Assembly (NCBI GenBank): GCA_001403775.1
Contig: CYUG01000011.1
Coordinates: 618,900-682,899, forward strand
Length of the DNA: 64,000 bases
Reading direction: 5' to 3'
DNA from: Dermabacter indicis
Lineage (GTDB): Bacteria > Actinomycetota > Actinomycetes > Actinomycetales > Dermabacteraceae
In this document: one piece after another, positions 33,985 to 42,669 of the stretch
Layout of the letters: each line of letters begins with the position of its first letter
Position numbering within the stretch: the first letter of the stretch is position 1
Position numbers and translations under genes: made by a program
The notes under the pieces: model-generated
Told to the model about the DNA's origin: nothing
Seen by the model: the letters and a program-made list of their open reading frames with translations, nothing else
The model's database searches: none

Positions 33985-35205
33985 ATGACGGGGGACTTCC
34001 CACGCGAGAGGGGCACTGACCACTCGCGACCCGGCCATTCGCGTGCTCGGGCAGGTGGATCGGCGCAACCGATTTCGCGACCCCATGCTCCGAGAAAGCG
34101 TGATTCGTCCGCGGAACCGGCTCCGCGACCCGAATCGCCCACGCGCCAAATGCCACCGGTCCGCAGCGCAGCTCGCCCCGGATCGGTACGCCTCGATTCA
34201 CGCCCCCACGTCCAGAGGAGCCAACACGCGCAAGGCCAGGCTGAACCTCGCCCTGCCGACCAAGGCTTCCCGCCGCCCCGGCGAAAGAAAGGCTTTTCAC
34301 GAAAGCGCGCATTCCGACTGACGCGCACCATCGTGGCGCTCCTCATCGTCGTGGCGCTCGCGTGGCCCGTCGGCCTCGGCCTGTGGGCAAATTCGAAAAT
34401 CAACCACGTCGATGCGCTATCTGGCGCCGCGAACACCCCGGGCGAGACTTACCTCTTAGCCGGCGCCGACATCGAGCAGGGAGGAGCCCAGCGCACCGAT
34501 ACCCTCATGCTTCTCCACAAGGCCGAAAACGGTAAGCAGTATCTCGTCTCCATTCCCCGCGATACTCTCGCCGAGATCCCGGGGCACGGAGAGCGAAAGA
34601 TCAACGCCGCCTATGCGATCGGCGGCGCTCCCCTGCTCGTCAAGACGATCGAAAAATTTACGGGCCTCGCGGTGGACCATTTCGTGGTCATCGGCTTTTC
34701 CGGAGTTGAGGATGTCGTGAACGCCGTTGGCACGGTCAACCTGTGCATCGACCAGGATGTTGATGACGAGCGTTCAGGCCTTACCATGACGAAAGGCTGC
34801 CACGATGTCGGCGGCGAGCAGGCCCTGGCCTTCGTCCGGGCGCGCTATTTTGACCCCACGGCCGATATCGGGAGGCAGCAGCGCCAGCAGCAGTTTGTCA
34901 GCGCGCTCATGAAAAGGGTGTCTTCGCCCGGTGTGCTGCTCAACCCCTTCACGCAGGTGAGTCTTGCAAGCGCCGGGACCAAGTCTCTCGTCACCGATCA
35001 CGACACGGGCCTGATTGACCTCGCGAGTGCGGCGCTCGTCATGCGCGCCGCCCCCACCTCGGGGGGAACGCTCGCGATCCCGATCGAAGATCCCAATTTC
35101 AAAACGAAGCGCTCCGGGGTCGCGATCAAGGTCAACGACGAGGACGTGCGCGCATTCTTTGCCTCGATTGGCGACGGTTCCGCCGCACCTCCTGCGGAAA
35201 AGTAG
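33985..35205 (+). CDS. LytR-CpsA-Psr (LCP) family protein
   Basis: 406 residues. A long Pro/Arg-rich cytoplasmic tail (1-110) and one membrane helix (about 115-133) precede an extracellular LCP domain. Visible motifs are LLAGAD, QRTDTLMLLH, SIPRDT, KINAAYAIGG, VDHFVVIGF, and FVRARYFDPTADIGRQQRQQ, which hold the Asp/Arg residues that bind the polyprenyl pyrophosphate. LCP enzymes transfer lipid-linked glycopolymers to peptidoglycan; in mycobacteria Lcp1 attaches arabinogalactan. Next to glf/GlfT genes it likely ligates this galactofuranose polymer. GAGGT precedes the ATG. Confidence 0.92.
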   Translation: MTGDFPRERGTDHSRPGHSRARAGGSAQPISRPHAPRKRDSSAEPAPRPESPTRQMPPVRSAARPGSVRLDSRPHVQRSQHAQGQAEPRPADQGFPPPRRKKGFSRKRAFRLTRTIVALLIVVALAWPVGLGLWANSKINHVDALSGAANTPGETYLLAGADIEQGGAQRTDTLMLLHKAENGKQYLVSIPRDTLAEIPGHGERKINAAYAIGGAPLLVKTIEKFTGLAVDHFVVIGFSGVEDVVNAVGTVNLCIDQDVDDERSGLTMTKGCHDVGGEQALAFVRARYFDPTADIGRQQRQQQFVSALMKRVSSPGVLLNPFTQVSLASAGTKSLVTDHDTGLIDLASAALVMRAAPTSGGTLAIPIEDPNFKTKRSGVAIKVNDEDVRAFFASIGDGSAAPPAEK

Positions 35206-35218
35206 GCGGGATCTCGGA

Positions 35219-35902
35219 CTACTTAAACAGGAGGTCCGCCACGATGTTGATCGCGTTCAAAAGCGGCTGCCCCTTCGCCTTTGAGTAGTCCGTGTAGAGG
35301 ATGTGCACTGGATACTCGGCGTAGGTGAGGTCATGGCGGCCGATTTCGGAAACGATCTCGGAGGCGTGCGCCATGCGGTTCTGCTCGATCGAGATTTTGT
35401 CGCACGCGTGGCGGCTGAGAACGCGAAGGCCGTTATGCGTATCGGTGAGGCGCACCCCGCTCGTAATATTCGTGAACACGATCGCCATGCGCAGCACGAT
35501 GCCCTTGAGAAATCCCGGCTTGGTGCGACTGTCCAGGAAGCGCGAGCCAAGCACGCAGTCGACGCCCTCGGCCTGCATTTTTTCGATCATGGCGGCAGCA
35601 TCAGCCACCTGATGCTGGCCGTCGGCATCGAACGTGACGACCTGCTTCATCGAGGGGTCCCGGCGCGCGTAGTCAACGCCGGTTTTCAGAGCCGCGCCCT
35701 GACCCATGTTGTAGGGATGGCGCACGACCACCGCACCGGCGGCCTCGGCCTCCGCCGCCGAGTTATCGCGCGAACCATCGTCGACACACACCACGAGGGG
35801 GTAGGTTTCGCGCAGCGCGCGAATCACGTCACCGATCACTTGCTCTTCGTTGTAGAGCGGGATCACGAACCAGGTGCTGTCGGCTCCAGGGCCAAGGGTC
35901 AT
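35219..35902 (-). CDS. Polyprenyl-phosphate glycosyltransferase (GT2, DPM1-like)
   Basis: 227 residues. FVIPLYNEEQVIGDVIRAL, VVCVDDGSRDNS, MGQGAALKTGVDYA and TFDADGQHQVADAA are hallmarks of dolichyl/polyprenyl-phosphate sugar synthases. Catalytic-side GSRFLDSR and the N-terminal DDGS are present; no C-terminal membrane helices, so soluble or membrane-peripheral. Proteins of this kind are often paired with DUF2304 proteins, and here the DUF2304 gene is divergent just upstream. It would make a lipid-phosphate sugar for outside-facing transferases. GAGGA precedes the ATG; the frame extends upstream without support. Confidence 0.88.
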   Translation of the reverse strand: MTLGPGADSTWFVIPLYNEEQVIGDVIRALRETYPLVVCVDDGSRDNSAAEAEAAGAVVVRHPYNMGQGAALKTGVDYARRDPSMKQVVTFDADGQHQVADAAAMIEKMQAEGVDCVLGSRFLDSRTKPGFLKGIVLRMAIVFTNITSGVRLTDTHNGLRVLSRHACDKISIEQNRMAHASEIVSEIGRHDLTYAEYPVHILYTDYSKAKGQPLLNAINIVADLLFK

Positions 35903-36175
35903 CAGTAGTCCTCGCAAGAATTGACATTTGTGGAGCGGTTCTTGGCGCGGGCGATGCATAATCGCCTTCGCAAAGGCTACCCTAGTCGAGAGCCTCTTTT
36001 GCGTACTGCTCTCCCAACATGTCGCTCACATGAAGAACCGGCATGAAGGACCGTATCGCGATGGCTCTCGTCTTCTCGATGCCTGGCATGTGAAGGCTTG
36101 CCCATACCTCACTGTTCGCCTTGGGCGGGCACGAGGTGCTCGGGAACGAAGAACAATCACTTGCAGGAAGGGCCC
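35903..36175. promoter_or_regulatory. Divergent region between the GT2 and DUF2304 genes
   Basis: 273 bases without a gene. It contains TTGACA on the plus strand (around 35920-35925) without a well-spaced -10, CATAAT (around 35957-35962), and a minus-strand TAGGGT. It presumably holds promoters for both genes, but I cannot assign them firmly. Confidence 0.3.
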
Positions 36176-36595
36176 ATGACCGACATTCTCAGCTCGCCAT
36201 CGGAAGCTATTTTCGATAGCCGAACGCTCCTCATCCAGATCCTGCTCATCCTTGGCATCGTGGCCATCACCGCGTGGCTCTTCCTCAAGCGCGGGGCGAA
36301 GCAACTCGCCATTCGCCGGCTCATCATCCTCGCCTTCGCTGTTTTCGCCGTCTTGGCCGTGGTCTTCCCCAACGCGGTTACCGTGGTGGCGCAGTTCGTT
36401 GGCGTTGGCCGCGGAACCGACCTTCTTCTTTACGCCACCGTCGTCGTGCTCCTCGGCTTCCTCGCGTTGCAGGAGGCACGCACAAAGACCGCAGAAAAGC
36501 GCACAACGAAGCTTGCGCGCAAGGTCGCCGTTTACGAGGCGGAATCACCCGAGGCGTACCGGAACCACGCACTCACGGCCTCCACGGAGTCCTGA
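36176..36595 (+). CDS. DUF2304 family membrane protein
   Basis: 139 residues with three membrane helices (about 17-36, 49-66 and 84-103), then a basic coiled-coil-like tail (QEARTKTAEKRTTKLARKVAVYEA). This is the DUF2304 pattern. These proteins are usually encoded beside polyprenyl-phosphate GT2 enzymes and are thought to hold them at the membrane or help flip the lipid sugar (inference). GGAAGGG precedes the ATG. Two hairpins follow the stop. Confidence 0.85.
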   Translation: MTDILSSPSEAIFDSRTLLIQILLILGIVAITAWLFLKRGAKQLAIRRLIILAFAVFAVLAVVFPNAVTVVAQFVGVGRGTDLLLYATVVVLLGFLALQEARTKTAEKRTTKLARKVAVYEAESPEAYRNHALTASTES

Positions 36596-36602
36596 GCGCA
36601 CC

Positions 36603-36622
36603 GCCGCTTCGTGCGAAGCGGC
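36603..36622 (+). terminator. Hairpin after the DUF2304 gene
   Basis: GCCGCTTC-GTGC-GAAGCGGC, an eight-pair perfect stem with a four-base loop, a few bases after the stop codon and followed by TCCCCCCTTCT. Confidence 0.6.
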
Positions 36623-36641
36623 TCCCCCCTTCTCTACATAC

Positions 36642-36677
36642 GGAGGGCCGTGAGCGAACGATCACTCACGGCCCTCC
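36642..36677. terminator. Strong bidirectional hairpin between DUF2304 and purE
   Basis: GGAGGGCCGTGAG and its exact reverse complement CTCACGGCCCTCC, 13 pairs around a ten-base loop, placed between convergent genes. It probably stops transcription from both sides, although neither side has a long T-run. Confidence 0.75.
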
Positions 36678-36690
36678 ACGTGTTCCGGGG

Positions 36691-37206
36691 TTAACTCTTG
36701 CGCTCCTGACGGAGCTTCGCACCTTTCTCGTACGCGAGATCCCGCAGCCCTGACTGGTAGTCCACCATTTTCTCGCGTATATCCTGCGCCGCACTCGAAT
36801 CCCCCGACCCAAGGATGCGCGCGGCGAGGAGTCCTGCGTTGGCGGCACCACCGATCGACACGGTGGCAACGGGAACCCCCTTCGGCATTTGCACGATCGA
36901 CAGGAGAGAATCCATGCCATCGAGGTGGCGCAGCGGAACCGGGACGCCGATGACGGGCAGCGGCGTGAGAGCGGCGAGCATCCCGGGGAGGTGGGCGGCT
37001 CCGCCTGCACCGGCGATGATCGCACGCAGGCCACGCTCGTGTGCGGAGCGTCCGTACTGGACCATGTCTTCGGGCATACGGTGGGCGCTCACGACCTCAA
37101 CTTCGCACGAAATGTCGAAATGGGCGAGCTGATCCTCGGCGTCTTTCATCACGGGATAGTCCGAATCGGAACCCATGACGATACCGACCAGGGGCTTCTT
37201 ACTCAT
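36691..37206 (-). CDS. purE: N5-carboxyaminoimidazole ribonucleotide mutase PurE
   Basis: 171 residues. [28 protein letters not shown], and [18 protein letters not shown] are the class I PurE signature, with the catalytic His in SAHR. It converts N5-CAIR to CAIR in purine synthesis, following PurK. It starts three bases after the purK stop, so the pair is cotranscribed. The C-terminus ends in a longer basic helix ([17 protein letters not shown]). Confidence 0.97.
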   Translation of the reverse strand: MSKKPLVGIVMGSDSDYPVMKDAEDQLAHFDISCEVEVVSAHRMPEDMVQYGRSAHERGLRAIIAGAGGAAHLPGMLAALTPLPVIGVPVPLRHLDGMDSLLSIVQMPKGVPVATVSIGGAANAGLLAARILGSGDSSAAQDIREKMVDYQSGLRDLAYEKGAKLRQERKS

Positions 37207-37209
37207 GTG

Positions 37210-38403
37210 TTATTCCTTCGTTTCGTCGCCGGTCACGATGATGTGTGCCGCGGCGCGAGCCCGGCGCTCGGTTTCTTCAAGGTGTGTGCCGAGGGCCGTG
37301 ACGTGGCCGAGCTTGCGGCCTGCGCGAACGCTTTTGCCGTACAGGTGAAGTTTGATTCCGGGGTCGTTCGCGAGCGCCTCGCGTGCTCCCTCGGAGAGAT
37401 TTTCGCGCGTGTCACCGAGAGTGTTCACCATGACGGTCCATGGCACGATGGGGGACGTGTCTCCGAGCGGGAGATCCGCGACGGCGCGAAGATGCTGTTC
37501 AAATTGGCTCGTGACGCACCCATCCATGCTCCAGTGGCCCGTATTGTGGGGGCGCATTGCGAGCTCGTTGACGGCCATGCGACCATCCGGGTACTCGAAA
37601 AGCTCAACGGCGAGCATCCCCACGACACCGAGATCGTTCGCGATATTTGCGGCGAGGGTGCGTGCTCGCTCGGCGACCTCCGGGGCGAGGTTCGGTGCGG
37701 GGGCGCTCACACGGAAGCACACGCCGTCTTTTTGCTCGGATTCCGTTACGGGATACGACGCGGTTTCTCCGCCCGGCCGCCGCGCGACCTGCGCCGAGAG
37801 TTCACGCACGAAGGGGACTCGTTCCTCGGCGAGCAGGGGCTTCCCGTGCTCGAGCCAGTCGCGCGCATCATCAATGGTGCGCACGCGCCTCACGCCGTGA
37901 CCGTCATAGCCGCCGCGCGCGGTCTTGAGGATGAGGTCGCCGCCCGAGGCCTCGAGGGCCTCGGAGAGATCGTTTTCCGTCTCGATCCGCCACCAAGTCG
38001 GGCACGGGTGCCCAAGTTCGGTGAGCCGCGCGCGCATTGCAAGCTTGTCCTGGGCGTATACGAGGGCCTCCGGGCCGGGCCTTACAGCAACCCCTTCGTG
38101 TTCAAGGGCGTGCAAGAGGCCCGTCGGCACATGCTCGTGATCGAAGGTGACAACGTCAACGCTCCGCGCGAATGCGGTGACCGATTCGGGGTCGTCGTGC
38201 TGCCCGAGCATGACGTGTGGGCTGACGCGCGCTGCAGATTCGTCGGGAGAGGTCGCGAGAACGCGGAGTTCAAGGTCGAGCTCGGTCGCGGCGGGAATCA
38301 TCATGCGCGCGAGTTGGCCGCCGCCGATCACGCCGATGCGCGGTGGGCGCGCAGCTGTGGCCTCGTTCGTGCTGGGCTTGGTGGGGGCGTTTTGAGTACT
38401 CAC
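37210..38403 (-). CDS. purK: N5-carboxyaminoimidazole ribonucleotide synthetase PurK
   Basis: 397 residues, ATP-grasp. IGVIGGGQLARMM opens the N-terminal domain; the central ATP-grasp has LILKTARGGYDGHGVRRV; ELAMRPHNTGHWSMDG is the end signature. It makes N5-CAIR from AIR, bicarbonate and ATP. I chose the GTG at 38403, which lies four bases after the histidine kinase stop; an upstream start would run into that gene. The ribosome-binding site is weak, suggesting coupling to the kinase gene. A run RR-HK-purK-purE results. Confidence 0.95.
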   Translation of the reverse strand: MSTQNAPTKPSTNEATAARPPRIGVIGGGQLARMMIPAATELDLELRVLATSPDESAARVSPHVMLGQHDDPESVTAFARSVDVVTFDHEHVPTGLLHALEHEGVAVRPGPEALVYAQDKLAMRARLTELGHPCPTWWRIETENDLSEALEASGGDLILKTARGGYDGHGVRRVRTIDDARDWLEHGKPLLAEERVPFVRELSAQVARRPGGETASYPVTESEQKDGVCFRVSAPAPNLAPEVAERARTLAANIANDLGVVGMLAVELFEYPDGRMAVNELAMRPHNTGHWSMDGCVTSQFEQHLRAVADLPLGDTSPIVPWTVMVNTLGDTRENLSEGAREALANDPGIKLHLYGKSVRAGRKLGHVTALGTHLEETERRARAAAHIIVTGDETKE

Positions 38404-38407
38404 GCGG

Positions 38408-39868
38408 CTAGTGTAGTGCGCCGCTCTCGCCTGCGCCCTCGTCGCGCGAGTCAGTTGCGGCACCCGTGCTCAAGACCTCAGACGTGGGAGCTGCCGAAGC
38501 GGCGGCCTCTCGCTGGTGCCGTTCCGCGCGTCGCTTTTCGCGTCGTGCTACGAGCCCGTGGGATTTGGCCGGGTCCGACGGTTCCTCGCCTTCCTCGCCC
38601 TCCGGTTCTGGATCGTCGGGAGCTGGGGCTGTCGAAAGGAAAATGCCGAAGCGCGCGGGGCGTTCGTCGATGAGCTCGAGGCGCCCACCATCGTCTTCAA
38701 CGAGGGTTCGGGCGAGGGCGAGTCCCACCCCTGTTCCGCGAGAGCCCTTGCCTGAGACTGACCGCTCGAAGATGCGCTGACCTAGTGCGGGGTCAATGCC
38801 TTCGCCCTCGTCGGCAACCTCGATCACGGTGGACTGTTCATTGCGGCGAACTTTGACACGCGTAGTGCCGCCACCGTGCGCAAGAGAGTTTTCGATGAGG
38901 GTCGCGATCACCTGGGTGAGTGGGCCTTGCGAGGCCCATACGGCCGACGCATGCGGCACCTGGATTCGCAATTCGCGCCCCGCGCCACGGAAGGCGTGTT
39001 TCCATTCCTCGGCTTGCTGCACGAGCACCTGGCGAAGGTCAACCACACCGGGCGTGCGCCGTTGAGAGGAGCGAGGCGCGTTGATGAGGTCGTGGACGAC
39101 CTGGGTGAGGCGATCGACCTGTTCAAGGGAGACGCGCGCTTCCTCTCGTACCCATTCCTCCGAGCTCGTTGCGAGGATCTCGTCAAGGCGCATCGACAGG
39201 GCGGTGAGGGGCGTGCGCAACTGGTGGGAAGCGTCCGAAGCGAGCGCGGATTCTGCTTCGAGTCTCTCGGTGAGCATTGCACCCGAGCGCGTGAGCTCAA
39301 CCGCGACCGTGTCGATCTCGGCGATTCCGCTCGGCTTCCATTCCGAACGGCTCCTGCCGCTCCCAAGTTCTTCGGCGCGTCTCGTGAGCCGAACGAGGGG
39401 TGCGGAGAGCCTTTGTGCCTGCCAGAGAGCGACTGATACACCGATCGCGATAGCGCTGATCGCGGCGACAAGGATGAGCACCCATGCGCTTGCGGTGTGT
39501 GCGCGAACGTCGGATTGCGGGATGCGCACGGTCACGATTTGACCGTTCACGCCTTGGGCCGATTGCTGCAATGCGTCGGACCCCGCATCTTCGCCCGCTT
39601 CGAGCTCGGTGTTTTGGTAGTTCACCGCGATTTGGACGTCGAGGTTCACAACCTGGTCGACGGTCTCTTGGAGCATCGCCTCGTCAATCGGGAGACCCTC
39701 GTTGAGTCGGTGATCAGTCTCGGAAATGACGTCTTGGAGCAGCGTGCCGGCTTGCGCCGAGAGATTGTCGCGCACGGCCGTGAGCCAGGCCGCGCCAAGG
39801 GGGATGCCGAGCAGGAGGACCGCGAGGAGCACGGTCATGAGGGTTGCCTGCAGAACTCGAAGCTGCAT
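38408..39868 (-). CDS. Two-component sensor histidine kinase
   Basis: 486 residues. Membrane helices at about 10-31 and 127-148 enclose a periplasm-side loop of about 95 residues. HAMP (about 149-205), HisKA with ASDASHQLRTPLTAL (His 215), and HATPase with N-box IATLIENSLAHG and G-boxes DEGEGID and GTGVGLALA follow. A charged disordered tail ends the protein (about 410-486). The partner is the response regulator 19 bases upstream. The signal is unknown. PurK starts four bases downstream. Confidence 0.92.
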   Translation of the reverse strand: MQLRVLQATLMTVLLAVLLLGIPLGAAWLTAVRDNLSAQAGTLLQDVISETDHRLNEGLPIDEAMLQETVDQVVNLDVQIAVNYQNTELEAGEDAGSDALQQSAQGVNGQIVTVRIPQSDVRAHTASAWVLILVAAISAIAIGVSVALWQAQRLSAPLVRLTRRAEELGSGRSRSEWKPSGIAEIDTVAVELTRSGAMLTERLEAESALASDASHQLRTPLTALSMRLDEILATSSEEWVREEARVSLEQVDRLTQVVHDLINAPRSSQRRTPGVVDLRQVLVQQAEEWKHAFRGAGRELRIQVPHASAVWASQGPLTQVIATLIENSLAHGGGTTRVKVRRNEQSTVIEVADEGEGIDPALGQRIFERSVSGKGSRGTGVGLALARTLVEDDGGRLELIDERPARFGIFLSTAPAPDDPEPEGEEGEEPSDPAKSHGLVARREKRRAERHQREAAASAAPTSEVLSTGAATDSRDEGAGESGALH

Positions 39869-39887
39869 CGTGAGCGCCTAGTGCGCC

Positions 39888-40586
39888 CTACTGGGCGTCG
39901 GTGTCTTCGAAGCGGAAGCCCACGCCACGCACGGTCGTGATGCGTTTGGGGTTCGTCGCGTCGTCTCCGAGTTTGCGGCGAAGCCACGAGATGTGCATGT
40001 CGAGGGTTTTCGTGGAGCCCCACCATTCGGCGCCCCACACTTCGCGCATGAGGTCGTCGCGCGTGACGACACTTCCCGCTTCCCTCATGAGGACGGCGAG
40101 GAGGTCGAACTCTTTCGCGCTGAGCGAGAGTTCCTCTTCTTCGACGTACGCGCGCCGCGCCGAGGGGTCGAGGCTCACGCCGTTGATGTCGTACGTGCTC
40201 GAGCTCGTGTCTTCGACGACCTGGGTGCGGCGCAAAAGCGCACGAATGCGTGCCTGAAGCTCACCGAGACGGAAGGGTTTGGTGACGTAGTCGTCGGCAC
40301 CCGCGTCGAGACCAACGACGGCGTCGACCTCGTCGGCGCGTGCCGTGAGGATGAGCACGGGAGCTTCGAGGCCGCCCTTGCGGAGCCTCCTGCACACTTC
40401 AAGACCGTCGATGTCGGGAAGACCGAGGTCGAGAATCACAAAATCGATATGGTCTTCGCTCGCGGCAATCGTGAGGGCGTCAATGCCCCTTGAGGCCCTG
40501 ACAACGGAATAGCCTTCGCGGTCGAGGGCTCGCGAGAGGGGCTCTGCGATCGCCGAATCGTCTTCAACGAGAAGTAGTCGTGTCAC
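39888..40586 (-). CDS. OmpR-family response regulator
   Basis: 232 residues. Receiver with acidic pair EDD (8-10), phospho-acceptor Asp in ILDLGLPDIDG (Asp 53), switch Thr in LTARADE, Lys in VTKPF. The winged-helix DNA-binding domain ends in RITTVRGVGFRFEDTD. It pairs with the downstream kinase. GTG start with AAGGA upstream. The gap to the cyclase gene is 71 bases with no clear terminator, so it may share the birA-cyclase transcript. Confidence 0.93.
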   Translation of the reverse strand: MTRLLLVEDDSAIAEPLSRALDREGYSVVRASRGIDALTIAASEDHIDFVILDLGLPDIDGLEVCRRLRKGGLEAPVLILTARADEVDAVVGLDAGADDYVTKPFRLGELQARIRALLRRTQVVEDTSSSTYDINGVSLDPSARRAYVEEEELSLSAKEFDLLAVLMREAGSVVTRDDLMREVWGAEWWGSTKTLDMHISWLRRKLGDDATNPKRITTVRGVGFRFEDTDAQ

Positions 40587-40657
40587 GAAGTCATCCTTAC
40601 CAATGTGCGTGTGACCGCGCTGTGAAGGCGCGGACCGTCAAGCGACTCTCTACTCTC

Positions 40658-41767
40658 TCACGAGTGTCGCTCGATGAGCGAAGCGGCGGACCGCTCGACT
40701 CTCACGATTGTCGTTTCTCCGATTCCGTGCAACTCTTCAGTCCATTCTGCGACACGCGTGAAGCCGCCCGGGAAGGCGCGGTCCACGAGGTCCGCCGTTT
40801 CCCCATCGACGACGACCGCACCCGGCTCGGCGATGCCTTCGAGGCGTGCGGCGAGATTCACTTTGGGGCCGAAGACGTCGCCGTAGCGGGAGAACATATT
40901 GCCCCACGCGAGTCCCACGCGCACGTTGGGAAGCGAGGGCTGGCGCTTGATGTTTTCGGCGATCGAGAGCGCGATCCTGACGCCATCTTCGGGGGTGTCG
41001 GCAAGGAACATGACTTCATCGCCTACGGTCTTGACGACGCGCCCGCCGCCGTCGGAGATCACATCCCTCGTGAGGTTTTCAAAATCTCTAATGACACCCG
41101 CGAGTTCGATGCCGTCGATCGACTGGGCGAGCCTCGTGAACTGGACGAGATCGGCGAAACCCACGGCGCGCGGGAGCGGGAGTGATTCGTCATCCCAGTC
41201 GCTCGTCGAGGTGCGGAGGATTTCGGCCCCGGCGCGCGCGGTGTAGGCCGACATTTGCCGGCGAAACACGTGAATGGCCTGGTGCTCAAACATCTCGATG
41301 AATTGCGGAACCGTTTCGAGCATGTGCATGCGCGCTTCGGTGTCACTCATGCCGTGGCGTTGCTTCGCGTCGTCGACGAGCGCCTCGGTGAGCCACATGG
41401 CGAGCCGCCCCATGTGGAATCCAAGCCCGCGCACGATCGTGACGAACGTGTCTTCGCTAAGCGTTTCGTCGTTCACGAGCGCCGCGAGGTCCGCGATCGC
41501 CTCCGCGTCGTCTTCGGTGAAGGCGGTCGTGTCGAGCGCCACGTTGGAGAATCCGAGCCCGCGCCAATAGTCGGTGCTGAGTTGCCGGTCGACACCGAAG
41601 TCCTCTTCGAGGTCACGCCTCGAGTACTCGCGTTCACCGTCGAGGAGGGAGCGCTCGAGAGCACCGATCGCGCCTCGCACGCGCGCGAAACGTTCGTTGA
41701 GCGCGTTCGGCATCGCACCTTCGGGGCTATGCTCGCTCGGCTCCTCGCGATCGTGAACGTTATTCAT
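40658..41767 (-). CDS. Class III adenylate cyclase with N-terminal regulatory domain
   Basis: 369 residues. An N-terminal helical regulatory domain (about 15-190) resembles the autoregulatory domain of mycobacterial Rv1264. The C-terminal cyclase domain has the two metal-binding Asp regions (VGFADLVQFTRL and KTVGDEVMFLAD) and the transition-state motif NLAARLEGIAEPG. No membrane helices are seen, so it is cytoplasmic. Substrate-specifying residues were not checked, so cAMP rather than cGMP is by family. AAAGGA precedes the ATG at 41767, which overlaps the birA stop (ATGA). Confidence 0.9.
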   Translation of the reverse strand: MNNVHDREEPSEHSPEGAMPNALNERFARVRGAIGALERSLLDGEREYSRRDLEEDFGVDRQLSTDYWRGLGFSNVALDTTAFTEDDAEAIADLAALVNDETLSEDTFVTIVRGLGFHMGRLAMWLTEALVDDAKQRHGMSDTEARMHMLETVPQFIEMFEHQAIHVFRRQMSAYTARAGAEILRTSTSDWDDESLPLPRAVGFADLVQFTRLAQSIDGIELAGVIRDFENLTRDVISDGGGRVVKTVGDEVMFLADTPEDGVRIALSIAENIKRQPSLPNVRVGLAWGNMFSRYGDVFGPKVNLAARLEGIAEPGAVVVDGETADLVDRAFPGGFTRVAEWTEELHGIGETTIVRVERSAASLIERHS

Positions 41768-42585
41768 CTGGTCCTTTCGCATTCGTCGTTCTCCTCAGCG
41801 CCCCGCTGGCCGCTCAATGAAGGGTGCACCAAGTGAACGTCGGCGGCGTCGAGGGCGTGCCGACCTCGCTCCAGATTCTCCACCAGGAGCCTGCCCGCCG
41901 GATCAACGTCGAGGGCCCTCGCGAAGTACCGCGATCCTCCTGGAATCTCCACCAGAACCCGAGACCCGAGAGTGAGGCAGTTCACAGCATACCGCGTTCG
42001 CAGGTGCCGAAAGGCCTCTCCCCCAGAATCGACAGCAGAGAATACGCGTGCAATTGCTCTCGCGAGCACTTCCCCGAACTCGCGGCGCTTGTCCACACTC
42101 GCGAGGACATCAGCATAGGCGGCATCGAAGCTCGCGAGTGTCTGCGCCTTCTCCAGGCCCTCGCGACTCCTCTCTATTTCTCCCACGAGGTTGACGCCCA
42201 CCCCCGCAAGGAGTCGATCGGCATCCACTCGCAGGAGGATCCCCGCGATCTTTTCGCCCGTTGGCGCAAGCAGATCATTTGGCCACTTCATGCCGGGAAG
42301 CTGCGCGCCATGTGCAATCTCAGCGCACGCGTCGAGCGCGGCGAGGGCGGTCGCGAGCGGGTACCAGCCACGACGCTCCGGGCCCGGTAGGGGCCAGGCA
42401 ACCGTCAGCGCGAGTGATTCGCCCGGCCTGTTCTGCCATCGCCGCCCTTGGCGACCGTGCCCCGCGCGCTGGTCGAGGGTCATGAGTGCGAATGGCGCCT
42501 TGAGAGTGTCGTACGGCGGCTCGGTGAGGATATCGAGTGTCGAGTTGCACGAGGGCACATAGTCGGTGCGCAAAGGCTCGCTCAC
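41764..42585 (-). CDS. birA: Biotin-[acetyl-CoA-carboxylase] ligase BirA
   Basis: 273 residues. Catalytic core: [11 protein letters not shown] (biotin-binding), [13 protein letters not shown] (the GRGRxGRxW loop), GMKWPNDLL (KWPNDL), KIAGILL, GVGVNL. A C-terminal SH3-like domain follows. It attaches biotin to the Lys of carboxylase carriers, here AccA at 47062. There is no N-terminal DNA-binding domain, so it is not a repressor. GTG start at 42585; the frame continues far upstream antisense to accD, which is rejected. Divergent from accD. Confidence 0.94.
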   Translation of the reverse strand: MSEPLRTDYVPSCNSTLDILTEPPYDTLKAPFALMTLDQRAGHGRQGRRWQNRPGESLALTVAWPLPGPERRGWYPLATALAALDACAEIAHGAQLPGMKWPNDLLAPTGEKIAGILLRVDADRLLAGVGVNLVGEIERSREGLEKAQTLASFDAAYADVLASVDKRREFGEVLARAIARVFSAVDSGGEAFRHLRTRYAVNCLTLGSRVLVEIPGGSRYFARALDVDPAGRLLVENLERGRHALDAADVHLVHPSLSGQRGAEENDECERTR

Positions 42586-42669
42586 GTGTTTTTCGCTCTC
42601 TCGTTTTCTTGTCCATGGCGTACACTCACGAGAGCAATTGTGCCAGGCCACGACGGAGCAGGAGTGGGA

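Noticed and set aside
36889-38673. 594-residue plus-strand open frame over purE/purK
   Set aside because: Antisense shadow of two confident purine genes; no ribosome-binding site or domain.
42089-42097. TTGTCCACA DnaA box inside birA
   Set aside because: A single box within coding sequence is about what chance gives in 64 kb.
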